A stretch of DNA of 64,000 bases from Lunularia cruciata (taxonomy: Eukaryota; Streptophyta; Marchantiopsida; Lunulariales; Lunulariaceae): NCBI GenBank assembly GCA_948567375.1, contig OX419758.1, positions 38,641,473 through 38,705,472 of the forward strand, given 5' to 3'. The position numbers and the translations under genes were made by a program. Shown in pieces: positions 11,101 to 22,300 of the stretch. Position 1 is the stretch's first letter. Every line of letters begins with the position of its first letter. Under the pieces are notes generated by a model. The model saw nothing but the letters and a program-made list of their open reading frames with translations, did not search any database and had not been told where the DNA came from.

Positions 11101-14100
11101 GGATTTACTTTTTCTTATACCTAGATCACAAAGTCATCTCTTGTCTAGTAGTCTTACGTGGGTATGGAACCATGTATCAATGAACGGGTATTAAATACAT
11201 TACTCAATGTGTCCACAGGAGGGATTTATACAGGAGGGTACGCCAGCGGCTGAAGGGGTCTCTAAGAAAGATTTGCAAAAGAGACAAATGTAGGTCTTTC
11301 TCTCTCAAGCTTAGCGTTTAAATAGGTTTGTGAAAATCGCTTTCGCTTTGAATGTCGTACTTACTCTATGCAAATGCACTTTGTGCTTTCTAAAGAAACT
11401 AGTACACAGCCACAATAGTGCCCTGGATTCACTTACTTTGCGCCTGTTTTCTAAAGGTTGGAGCATGAAAAGTCAACAAAACTGAGGAGTCCTAACTTCC
11501 ATGTTTCCAAGACGCGGTTGTCCGTTCACAATGTTCCGAAGGGAGTCACCGAAAAAGCGTTGAAGAAACTCTTCATCGAAGCCGTAAAATCCCGTGCCTC
11601 TAAACAGCAGCCTGTAATCAAACAGGTATGGTTTTACTGAGAAAAAGAATTCATGTGATTGTACTGCCGTGGCACTCATGAGCATTACACAAACTCGAGA
11701 CGAGGGGTACTGGGAATTATATCCACGGCACTGATGAAGTCGTTTGTGCTATCGTGCAGACTTATTGTGAATATCTGACTACTTCCTTTCTGCGTGTTTT
11801 GTCTCGACGGGTTCGTGCTGGACATAGAGCATGCAATGCTTAATCCCAGTCCTGATACACTAGCTCTTGGGGTTTCAAGATGTTTTCTATTGGAAAAGTT
11901 ATGTCGTTACTGTCCTCACCACTAGCACTATGATGACGCAAGCCTTGGGACTTATGAGCAAAAGAACAGAAACTCGGGACGGCAGATACTGGCAGTGCAT
12001 CCAGCTATCTTGGCACGCCGCAGGGCACTGAAGAAGTCATGGGTGCATCGTGCAGACTCACTATGAGAAGACTGCGTCTTCCTTATTGCTGTGTAGTGCT
12101 GACGGACTAATGCCTACATAGAGCATGCAGGGGTAATCCCAGTCTTCATACACTCGCTCCGGGGGGTTTAATAATATTTGAGACTCAGGTTCCATGACCT
12201 ATGTACTTACATCTTCACTGTCACAATGTCATGCTTCGCTCTCAAGGCTACTTGCTCGCACTCACAAAGTACTGACATGCTTCTACCTCAAGGTTCCACT
12301 TACTCGCACTCATATTGTACTGCAGGTGTCTATGCATCACAAACCTCATGCTAACCCTTGTACGCAGGACTTCCGCATGCTTCCCTCGCTATGTATTTGA
12401 TGGTTATGACGAACTTTACTGGGTTACCATCGTATGTCAGAGTCAGTCTTGTCAGACGTGTGTATGGAACCGGGTTGTTTACAACGGGTATTTCATTATG
12501 CAGTATGAGGACGCAAGACGCTCCCTCATTTTGCTCATATTGCTCAAGACTATCTCGCTGCCTCATGTTCTCTCGGATATTTCCTCCAAGAGCAAACTGG
12601 GGATTATAAAATCGGAGCTCGAAAGATACAGGAGAGTATGTCATTCTAAAAAGTTGTACCTTGCTGCATGTAGGGATCTTGTAGATAGCTTTGTCTCTGA
12701 AACTACCCTCTTCACCTCATCCGCAGAAAGTTTTAGCTCTGTTCTCCAAAAAGAAAAAGGTATCCACGGTTATCCAGGTCTTAATGTCTACAGAGATTTG
12801 AGAAACTCTACTCTCTCAACCAGGCGGAGAAACTTCTGTCCGAGCCCACCAGTAGTTACACCAACAGCCTCGAGACTCTCACTACTTGTATAATACGAAG
12901 TTTCTTTGTGTACATAAAGTTTCTGTATTTTATATGCGGATACCTGCGGTTTACCTGCATGGTACCCACTCGGTTTTACAGCCCCTCTCCCTAATATCAC
13001 CTCCCGCAGACAATATCCCTCGTTCTCTCACACTCATCTAATGCTATTTCTCGCGTATTCCTATTCTTCACGATCTTTTTCCTCTGCAAGTATCTCTCGC
13101 TCATGATGCTATTTCTCATTGGCATCTTGCAATTCTGCTCTGTTTGGTTCTCTACTAATGAATGTTTTCTTTCAGGTATTGCAAATGTGCGTCTCGAATC
13201 CCTTCCTTGCTCGTACTTCCTCCTATGCATCCTTTGCTTGTGCATGGTTTCTAGTCTGCAATGCTCATTTTCCTCAAATTTCTTCCATATTACCTCCAGG
13301 GAACCATTTATTCTTTAGGCTCTACAGATGCCCTACATGGCCTTGCTGGTTTGTGCAGAAGTTCCAGCTTTCCTTACCTCTCACTGATCGCATTTTGAGC
13401 TGCACTTTTGGAAGCAACCGAGTTTGCCCTAGCACGCATGAGCTTTTGAACAAGAAACTCGGTACGAGGGGTACTAGCATTCGCCCAGCTACTTCGGCAT
13501 TGTGTCAAGCACTGATGGAGTCTTTAGTGATTTCGTGAAGGCTTACTATGACCGCCTGTCTGCTTCCTCAAGTGTTTAGCGCCTTAAGACTCATGCGTTT
13601 AGGACTAATGCATTCATAGAGCATGCCGCAATATACTCTATCCAGTCCTCTCATCTTTCGCTTCTGGCTCGTCATGTCGATTTCATTTCTCTTCTTGCAC
13701 TTTTGTTATGTTTCCGCTGTGTAATTGGAGGTCTTTGGTATGTAGGTTTAACTCTCGATTTGTTTCCATGTTAGGTTTATTTCTGCTATCGTAAGATCAG
13801 AGGATTGACATATTGCTTACTTCACATATCTTGCATCTCCTTTGCATTGAATGAGTTCTGGATCCCCTGTTCCTCAAACCGCTTCTGTCCTCATTTCTCT
13901 ATATCCAGTCCTCTCACGCTTCACTTCAACACAGCGAAGACAATATCCTCTCCTCTCCTCTCCCACTTCGCTCCACTCCACCCATCTTCAACTAGAGCTG
14001 TGTCTGTTACTGCTTGCTCGATGTTCTCTGTTTGATGGTCCTCCCCTGCTTTCAATTTCAGATGCTCAATCTGCTTTATCTTGGTTCTTCTTCCATGATG

Positions 14101-16464
14101 TATACTAGTTCTCTACAGGTGCTAACTTATTAAATGTATCAATTACGTCCTTACACTGCTTATCTTCGTAATGCTAGATTCACTTAGATTCCATTTCCAT
14201 GGATTCAATTCATTTCGATTTGCAAACGATCATGTATGCATTTTTCATATGCACGTTTCATACTTAGTAGGTTCTGGATCCCCCGTTCATCGAACTGCTT
14301 CCGCTCTCATTACTGAAATATGATAACGGAAAATGTCGTTTTCTCGAGTTTATACTTACTCACACTAACCTGCCTGGAGGTACATATGAATAACACGCTC
14401 TAGGATCAGCTAATTATCAAAGTTACACATGTACTAATTCTTATCTGTAGGCAAACGGAACCACAATGCATGAACCACAGTGCATGCTTCGCTTACCACT
14501 CTATGTAACTGACAGTTACGAGGAACTGTACTTTACTACCCTGAAATGTCAGAGTAACTTCCGGTGAGACCTGAGTATATAACCGGGTTAATTTTAGCGG
14601 GTTCGGTCTACTAATTCGGTCAATATGCTTCTGCTCCCATTTCTCAAATATGTGATTGCATTCAGTGTTGCAGTCCAACGGTTGGTTGATCCAATTACCA
14701 CGCAGCAGAGTGTGATTCTGGCTTTCTGTGGAAGTGAGTTAGGGGGTTTGTTGGTCAAACTGGAATGGTGCATACAGTCACTTGTTATGCTCCTCTCTTA
14801 GTCACCGTGGGTTATCATTTCTCATTCTACTTTGGACATTTCAGGTTAAAATCTTGCGAGATGAGGAGACTGGCAAGACTCGCGGCACTGCGTTTATAGA
14901 GTTCACCGAACACCAACATGCCTTGGTTGCTTTGAGAGTCCTCAACAATAACCCTAGTATGACACCCTTAGCTCTTATGCCCTCTAGGTATCTTTCAAGT
15001 TTTAGAATCATCGACTAATGTTATGGGACAAGGAAAGCGATGTAGTTTGAAGAACGGTATTGAAGTGAATTCCAGGGTATGGTTTGTCTCTATCCAGAAA
15101 TGAAGGGACTTTACCATAGTTCTAGTAATGACGCAGTCTTTTGTGCTCTGCAGCCACGTTTGGAACCGAGAATCGTCCTATTGTGGAGTTTGCTGTTGAG
15201 AACTCTTTGATTCTACGGAAACGCGCTGTTCAATTGGAAAAATCGAAGAATTTCCAAGTGAACCTTTTGGGCAAGAAAAAGGAGAAGCCGGATGCTTTGG
15301 TCGAAATCGAAACGTCCCCAGATAAAGCAAAGAAAGGGCGGAAGTCAAGACGTGACGAACCTGAACGTAAAGGTACTGTCAACTACAAATTTCAGCGTTA
15401 GTACTCTTAACGGTCAAAAGCTTGGTTGCTCACAGTGTGCTCGGCTGTATAAACCGCACAGTTAACCGACAATTTTCAGGTTGATTATTAGTATCTTGAA
15501 GTCATTCCTCAGACCAAAGGGTGTTCTCCGCAGAACTCGGATGTTGTCAATGTGAGCCCTTGTAGTAGTAGTCTCCAGCCATTTCGGAGCATGAACTTGG
15601 AGTACGAGGCAGGGAGCCTAGCATAGGGTCGACTCCATAGCAATCATCAACGATTATCCTTCCTTGAGGTAACTTTTATTTATCTCGCTCTCACACATCT
15701 GCCTGTGCTGTCAGGAGTAAACGTTGGCGAGCAAGTTGAGGCAGACGGCAACCGAAAGGGAGTCCAAGGTCCCATGAAGAAAGGGAAAAACCGGGATAAA
15801 GTTCAAAATGAGTCTGGGGAAACTGTGTCCAAGCAAGATCAGACTCGATCTAGTGGCAAAAGGAAGAGAAAAGAAAGAGAGTACGGGAAAGGAAAAGAGG
15901 GTGACGGAGGGTTCGGAAAAATGGTGCCTGTACGTGGAGGAGAGGGAAAACCAACGAAGGTCATTGTTGAACGGAATGAAGTAATCGCAGGGAGTGCCGG
16001 ACAAAGCGGGAAAGGGAAGACAATGAATGGAGCTGGAGCGAAGGCCGGTAACGGGAAGTCTAATAAATCCAGCCAATCAAAGCAACGAGTGCCTACCAAG
16101 CAGGGGGAAATAGCTAAGGTGTGAACAACACCACTACCGCTCTTTTCGCACTGCAGTTTGTTGGAAGCAATATGCCTCGTACCAGCTAAGGTGCTGATTT
16201 TCATGTCCTGTCTTCTGTTTCCAGAGAAGTGCAGCCAAAAAGTCTGCAGTCAGGCAAAGTAGTGACATGGATGAGTCCAGTTCAAGGGAAAAGCGACGAC
16301 AGAAGAAACTTTCTAATGTAGGAGCTGCTGAAGATAGGTTGGATAAGCTGGTGACTGAATATCGTACGAAGTACTTCTCAGATGGAGCATCAACTAAGAG
16401 CAAGGCCAAGGGCACTGGAGTAATATCGTTGACTGCCGGAGATCTACGCAGGTGGTTTGAGTAA
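5108..16464 (+). CDS. RBM28: RBM28/Nop4-like nucleolar RNA-binding protein, five RRMs
   Basis: Probable nucleolar RNA-binding protein acting in pre-rRNA processing of the large subunit, as yeast Nop4 and metazoan RBM28 do. Hand-built exons: 5108-5242, 5399-5459, 5735-5771, 6068-6354, 6592-6699, 6831-6935, 7075-7173, 7402-7477, 7752-7885, 8145-8284, 8624-8674, 8882-8964, 9164-9215, 9366-9474, 9593-10397, 10603-10825, 11219-11289, 11457-11625, 14845-14956, 15154-15372, 15715-16118, 16225-16464. All use GT-AG and sum to 3,720 nt (1,239 aa), longer than the roughly 1,000 aa of the Arabidopsis protein. RRMs lie near residues 30-110 (RNP1 RGFGFVQF), 305-394 (degenerate), 400-485 (SRGFAFVGF), 718-828 (KGTAFLEY) and 879-975 (RGTAFIEF). 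Linkers are acidic and lysine-rich and the C-terminus is basic. The extra length comes mainly from a repeated exon set (6592-7477). Exons 10 and 15 use acceptors chosen by frame and homology. Family assignment is firm; individual small exons need transcript support. Confidence 0.93.
6592..7477 (+). repeat. Tandemly duplicated phase 1-1 exons within the RBM28-like gene
   Basis: Exons 5, 6 and 7 (6592-6699, 6831-6935, 7075-7173) each encode about 35 residues with the same plan: an acidic start (D-S-x-x-D), a middle PGK or similar, and a lysine-glutamate tail (KEKKESKK in two of them). All three begin and end in phase 1. Exon 8 (7402-7477) looks like a more diverged member. The units can be duplicated or skipped without breaking the frame. 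They lie in the linker between RRM1 and RRM2. Confidence 0.8.
11680..14640 (+). repeat. Repeat modules filling the 3.2-kb intron 18 of the RBM28-like gene
   Basis: Intron 18 (11,626-14,844) is far longer than the others. Three diverged copies of a module of about 200 bases lie at about 11,690-11,870, 11,945-12,165 and 13,450-13,650. Each has an AAACTCG-like opening, a central ACTGATGAAGTC-like part and a closing ATAGAGCATGC. A second unit at about 13,640-13,920 is similar to 42,205-42,620. A third (CTTTACT...GTCAGAGT...ACCGGGTT) occurs near 12,410-12,490 and 14,505-14,620, and a partial relative lies near 45,290-45,365. Short chance reading frames inside have no homology I can recognise. This is probably accumulated non-autonomous repeat sequence. 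Confidence 0.65.
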
Positions 16465-17235
16465 AGTATGCCTTCCTCAAGTCATCAATTTAGACGGTCC
16501 ATTTCATTTCTTTGTTGATGGGAGCATGTGCCTCTTTCCTAACCGATTAGGTGCATCAAAAATTATTGAGAGATTATACACCGCGGCGTACAACAAGTTT
16601 CTCGCATCTCTGTGTAGGTCTTTCAACTGACAGTGATCAGTTGAGTGAGATTTAAACGCGATACGTAGTATTTTGATAAGCGTGGTTCAACTGAATGTAG
16701 TTAGTGCATCTCTTCTCTGTACTCCTAGTTAGGTGGGGCATGAGCAGGAATCTACTGACCTTGCGCAGTGAAGAAGAATCCGAAAGCGATGGTCCATGTG
16801 CAATGCCCAAGATGATCCTAAAGGCTGCTGAAAGTTTTGACGGGATTTAGGAGATTTTTGTATATGTTTATGTTACAATGTAGGTAAGCACAAACACCCA
16901 TATTTTGTCTCGGGAATGAATGAAGATACGTGGATCACAGTTGCACTACTATTCCTTCTGACTAGTTAAGTTGAGTTGGTATTCGATTTAGTCAAATGCC
17001 TGCTATATGGTCACCTGGAAAATCTTCTCGACAGCATTGCTTTTCTTTAACATAATATCTTCACTTCTGCCCTGCTCAGAGGGATGGTCCTTGAACTCAA
17101 CAAGGGTCTCTACATCTGCTTTTCTAATTCTTTGCTGCCTTAGAACGATTCTTGACGGTTAAACAAACTCGCGCGGCCGCCCCAACTCGATTCCCAATAT
17201 GAGCTCCCACGCTTTTACACGGCAGGACAACATGT
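16465..17235. other. 3' flank of the RBM28-like gene
   Basis: Sequence of gene-like composition that probably holds the 3' UTR and then spacer. No further coding exon with matching splice sites was seen. Composition changes to AT-rich after about 17,230, marking entry into transposon territory. Confidence 0.4.
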
Positions 17236-17387
17236 GAACTATAGGGTGTTTTGGAAATAGTTTTGATGGATGTCTCCGGGGGTAAATAACAAATTTTATA
17301 ATTATTCATGGGAACTATAGGGGGCTTTGGAAATAGTTTTGATGGATATCTTGGATAAATAATAAACTTTGGAACTATTTATTAGTG
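17236..17387 (+). repeat. Two-copy tandem repeat, period 76
   Basis: GAACTATAGGGTGTTTTGGA at 17,236 recurs, slightly changed, at 17,312. Both copies continue with AAATAGTTTTGATGGAT and then a TAAATAA-rich tail. The two units are about 85 percent alike by eye. It sits at the boundary between the gene island and the AT-rich region. Confidence 0.7.
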
Positions 17388-18909
17388 AACTCTTCAAAGA
17401 AATGAGTTGTTAATAAATGAATACCCTGGATATTGTGTTAAGGGGGTATTTAGTGCAAATTGTGTTCATTTATGAAAATGAGGCATTATATTATTGAGTT
17501 TTAGGATTGTTGTATAGAAAGAAAGGACTGTACAAGAGTGGTTTCTTGAGAGGCTTGTTATGTTTTTGGTAGGTGATTTTATAGTGTGATTTATAAAATT
17601 ATTTAGTGGATCCAAAATGCCATCTCAATTATTCAAACTCAAATTCAGCATTAGTGTGCAAATGTTCATATAGTAAACAAAGTGGTGTGTTTTGTAGTTT
17701 TGCATTGGTGTAATGGTTCAATTCCATAGAGTAGTGTAACAAAGGGAGATAGTGCGAGTTATGGGAAATGATCCCGGTGTTGTTTTAGGCAATCAAAAAA
17801 TTGACTTGGGTCAAGGAATTTTATTTCAAAAAGACATCAAAATTTTAGTAATGGAAGATCAAGTATTTGATTGTAATTTTAAAGAATTTTATTCCAAAAA
17901 GGCATCAAAATTTAGCAATGTGAGATCAAGTACTTTGAGTGTTGTGTAAGAGGTTCACACTTGGTAGCAAAACTAAGACTTATGAATTCATTATTGTATT
18001 CACAACTTGAATAAGCATTAGTGAAATTTGGAAATTGTTCAGGAATGCTTTTTGTGTGTTTAGCAAAACAAAAGAGGATGAGTGGTTTTGCATGGTGACA
18101 AATCATTATGGTCAAATATTGAATTATTTGGAGTACTCCGAGCATTTTGTACAGATTTATGATGTGAATTGCACAAAGCTCGTTCAAAAATCCACTATTT
18201 TTAGTTTCATGGTCACATTTTTTGTTCAGGGGGTGCAAGGAGTTCCTATTTCTCTAATGGGGGATAGGCTTTATCAGAAATGGTTGAAGTACATGAAATT
18301 GTGCAAAGAAACTCAAGTGTTGAACAAATTTATTGGAGAATGAGTATAGCAAAGGGTGCAAAACTATAGATGATAAATTCAATGGAATGTACAAACATTT
18401 TGTTGGAATGTAAGTCATGTTTGAGAATAGAGTAAACATTATTCCACTTGCTATAGTAAATTTGGTATATTTGAATCTCAATTCAAGCAAGATTGGTGTT
18501 GAGGAGGTCCATGAAGGTGTCGAGGAGTGCTCTCATTTCCCATCTCTCCCCAAATGTGGTGCTCTAAGACTCGTGCTCCCAATTGTCCTGAACACCAAAG
18601 GGGTGGAAAGTATACCTAATGTTTACATGGAGTGTTTGGAGAATAGAATCCAATCACTCGAAGAGGAATCACAATTTGTTGCATCAATAGAGGACTCACC
18701 TTTCATCACACTACCTCCATAACTTTTACAAGGGATGGGTTAGAGTACGCTTTCCTTGACCAAAAAGAAGAATATGACCCAAAGAGGAGAAAATGTGGAA
18801 TCTCAACAAGTAAGGTATCCATTAGGTCACCAAGTATGTCATTGTCTCAAGATTTAGCAAAGACCACCATGTTGATTGTCTATATTCTAGAATCTAGGGA
18901 AAGGTTACG
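17388..18909. other. AT-rich stretch with unassigned short reading frames
   Basis: About 1.5 kb of AT-rich sequence. The longest plus-strand frames (18,035-18,343 and 18,417-18,722, each about 100 codons) show no motif I recognise and no splice-linked continuation. They may be decayed transposon sequence adjoining the chromovirus at 18,910. A short CACACTTGGTAG motif near 17,956 is shared with the foldback at 0.6-0.9 kb. Confidence 0.4.
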
Positions 18910-19333
18910 TGTCAAAGACCAAATCCGAGGAGAAAAATAGGAGAATGGAAACTCACATTGGAACACTTGAATGAGGGAAAACTCTGAATGCCTAGTATGA
19001 GCTTTGGCTTTAGTATTTATAGATAGTATACAAGGCCCTTGAGAAGCTTCTCAAGAAGTTTTCTTGAGTCGCTTTCTTAGAGAGCAAGCCAAGTTAACTA
19101 GGAAGTTTCTCAAGAAGTTTTCTTCTAGAAGTTGTCTATTTGGCATGCAAGCTAAGCTAGTTAGAAGCTTCTAGAAGCTTCCTTCTAGAGGTTACATGCT
19201 TGGGGCGCAAGTTAACTAGTCGGAAAGCTTCCCAAGAAGCTTCCTAGATGCTTTTGGACTATTCTAGACTAATTTGGTTATTCTCTATTTCGTTAGCCTT
19301 ACTAGTTACGTCGCTAAACTCCGTATTGTTACA
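18910..19333 (-). repeat. 3' LTR of the chromovirus, with heat-shock elements
   Basis: On the minus strand it begins TGTAACA and ends TTTGACA, a canonical TG...CA border, 424 bases long. It is clearly similar to 24,570-24,994 and to the solo LTR. The minus-strand TATA box (TATAAATA) is at 19,014-19,021. Upstream of it are GAAGCTTC blocks, among them a perfect four-unit heat-shock element, GAAGCTTCTAGAAGCTTC, at 19,164-19,181. Confidence 0.9.
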
Positions 19334-19350
19334 TATTCCCCCACCGCTAG
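19334..19350 (-). other. Polypurine tract of the chromovirus
   Basis: Directly before the 3' LTR on the minus strand lies GCGGTGGGGGAATA. A purine-rich run at this position is the usual plus-strand primer of LTR retrotransposons. A matching GGGGGAGTATA lies at about 1,284-1,300 in the decayed relative. Confidence 0.75.
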
Positions 19351-19399
19351 TTGGTGACGTCCTCGTTGCCATTGAAACTTCAATTTCCTAGATGGTCAT

Positions 19400-22300
19400 C
19401 AATGCATTTTGGAGGTGAGAAAGAGGTTCCCATGTGGCATCATGAAGGGGATACCCTTTCCAAAGGACCTTGTACTCCGTATGTTGGTGGCGTACTCATT
19501 GGATGTGGCGACGTGCAAGGATATGATCAACTTTGTACTCCTCATGATCATTGATAGGGATTGAGGGAGGAGGAGATTGGACTCGAGAAGAGAAAGAAGA
19601 AGGATTGTGAACAAAGGGTTTCAACTTGGAAATATGAAAGATAGGATGGATGTGCATATGAGAAGGCAAAGCAAGTCGATAAACAACAAGAGAGACAATT
19701 TGGGTGATATCAAAAGGTCTTATCCAATTAGGGGCAAGTTTACAAACTTGGGTATCAAGTGGGAGGGGTAGATTACTAGAGGATAACATAACTTTATCAT
19801 CAACTTCAAAGGTGAGATCACGACAATGGTGGTCCGCATATTGTTTTTGACAATTCTGAGCAACAAGGAGGTGAGATTTGGCTTGTTGGAGAGATTCAGA
19901 GATGGTGGTCAAGAAGGTTGAGGTACTTGAGACGGAGGGGGAGCAAGAAGAGAATCTAGGACAAGCGGATCTTGGCCAAAATTGAGAAAGAAAGGAAAGA
20001 ATCCGGTGCTTGCTTATTTAGAATTGTTGTATGCAAACTCCGTAGTTGCAAGACATTGATCCCAATTGGTATGGTGAATGTTGTCGAAGGCACGAAGCAT
20101 ATCTTCCAAGGTGCAATTTGCACGTTCAATTTGTCCATCAGTTTGAGGATGATAGGTTGTGGACAAAACAAGCTTGGTGCCAAGTATCTAGAAGAGTGTT
20201 TGCCAAAACTTTCAGGTGAAGCAAGGATCATAGTCGGAGATGAGTACACGTGGTATCCCATGATGTTTGAATACATTATTGAAGTAGAGTTGCGCCAAGG
20301 TTGGAGCATCCACAATATCAATTGTTGGTGCCAAATGGATTTGCTTACTAAGCTTATCCACAAACACCACAATTGTTGTGTGACCTTGTTGTATCTTGGG
20401 TAAGGAGTTGATGAGATCTAAGCTCACATGTTCCCAATGAGTAGTTGGAATGGGAAATGGCTGAAGGAGTCTGTAACAATATGGAATTTAGCAACAAAGT
20501 CAATCAGGCTCACGAAGTAGCACATAAGACAAATTAGCCTAGAATATTTCGGAAGTATCTAGGAAGCTTCTTGGGAAGTTTCCCGGTTAGCTTAGCTTGC
20601 ACCTTAAGTAAGTAGCTTCTAGAAGGAAGCTTCTAGAAGCTTCCAACTAGCTTAGCTTGCACGCCAAGTAGGCGGCTTCTAGAAGGAAGCTTCTTGAGAA
20701 GCTTCTTGAGAAGCTTCTTAGTTAACTTGGCTTGCACTCTAAGAAAGCGGCTTGAGAAGCTTCTTGAGAAGCTTCTCAAGGGCCTTGTATGCTATCTATA
20801 AATACCAAAGCCAAAGCTCATGCTAGGCATTCGGAGTTTTCTCTCATTCAAGTGTCCCAATGTGAGTTTCCATTCTCCTATTTCTCTCCTCGGTTTCGGT
20901 CTTTTATAGAGTCCACTCGGCCTCTAGTTATTTGCTTTGTTGCGTTGACAACTCTCACACGATCAGACAAACTCCCGAACATCTTGCATCATGTTGGGCC
21001 ACCACCATTAGCGTTGGAGGGCACCCAAGGTCTTATCTACCCCTATGTGACCAGCTATTGGTAAATCATGGGCTTCTTGAAGGCGCACCACTCGGAGATC
21101 ATTTTTGGTTAGAACATACATCCGGTCCCCATGGAATAGAAAGCCTTCCTTGAAGGAGAAGGTGTTATACTCCTTGTTGCATGTTGTCAGACGACCATGT
21201 ACCATTTGGAAGAAGGGATCTTGTTGAAGAGTTGACTGAAACTCATTATGGAACTTGGGTCAACTGACACTGTTGTAATTGTCACCGTGATGAGAGGAAG
21301 AGATTTCAAATCAGGTCGTCATGATAGAGCATCAAGGATGACATGTAACCAACCTGGTTTGTACTCAAGTTTGATGTCAAATAATTGGAGTTGCTCTTCC
21401 CATCGATTATGTCTACTCTTCATGTGTTCCAAGTGTAAGGTCTACAACAATGGCTTGTGATCAGTTTGCATGCCCACTTGTTTCCCCAAGAGGTAATTCC
21501 TCCATACTTTGGTGGCATATACCATTGCAAGTTATTCTTGATCTTGAGCAAAATAATTTCTTTAAGCTGTATTTAATCAAAGAGACACAAAGGCAATAGG
21601 ATGTAGTCCATATGGGAATTCTTGTTGCAACACAATTCCAATTGCAAAGTTAGAAGCATCAAAATCAACCACACAAGGTAGTTGAGGATCATATGGTTGA
21701 AGAATGTGTCTTGAAGACACCATATGCTTTAACTTCTGGAATGCTTTTTCATGCTTGGTAGTCCACTAGAAACTCGAGTTCTTTACCAAGAGGTCAGTCA
21801 ATGGTGCAGCCACATGAGCATAATAGTGGATGAACCGTTGGTAAAAATTGGCCAATCCATTGAATGCTTGTACTTCTGTAGCATCCTTTGGGGTGAGCCA
21901 ATCAGTAATGGCCTTGATCTTCTCTTCTTCCATCTTGATCCCCTCTGATTAGATCTTATGACCCAAGAAGGTAATCTCCTTCTACCAAAAGGTACACTTT
22001 GACTTCTTGTAGTAAAATTTCCATTGTCGTAGTAGTCTTAGGACTTCTGGCACATGATTCATGTGTTTAGTCTCTATCTTGCTATAGATTAAAATATCAT
22101 CCAAGAACACCATTACAGACCGATCCAATAGTCCCTCCAACACCCGATGCATATGATCCATGGGAGTCCAAAAAGTAGAACCCTCCACTCAAAATGCCCA
22201 TACCTTGTGCAAAAGGTAGTCTTTTGCACATCCTCTCTCTCAATAGGAATTTGCAAATAGCCGCTACAAAGATCCGCTTGGAAAAGTAGCGTGCTCCACT

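Noticed and set aside
12315..12893. 192-codon open frame within intron 18 of the RBM28-like gene
   Set aside because: No recognisable motif, overlaps the repeat modules, and the RRM5 exons on both sides join in frame without it.
17705..17735. tRNA-like A and B box words (TGGTGTAATGG, GGTTCAATTCC)
   Set aside because: The boxes are adjacent, not spaced as in a tRNA, and no acceptor or anticodon stem can be drawn.
20580..20780. CRISPR-like array from the repeated AAGCTTCTTGAG units
   Set aside because: Repeats are short, irregular and lie within an LTR of a eukaryotic element; they fit heat-shock-element clustering.
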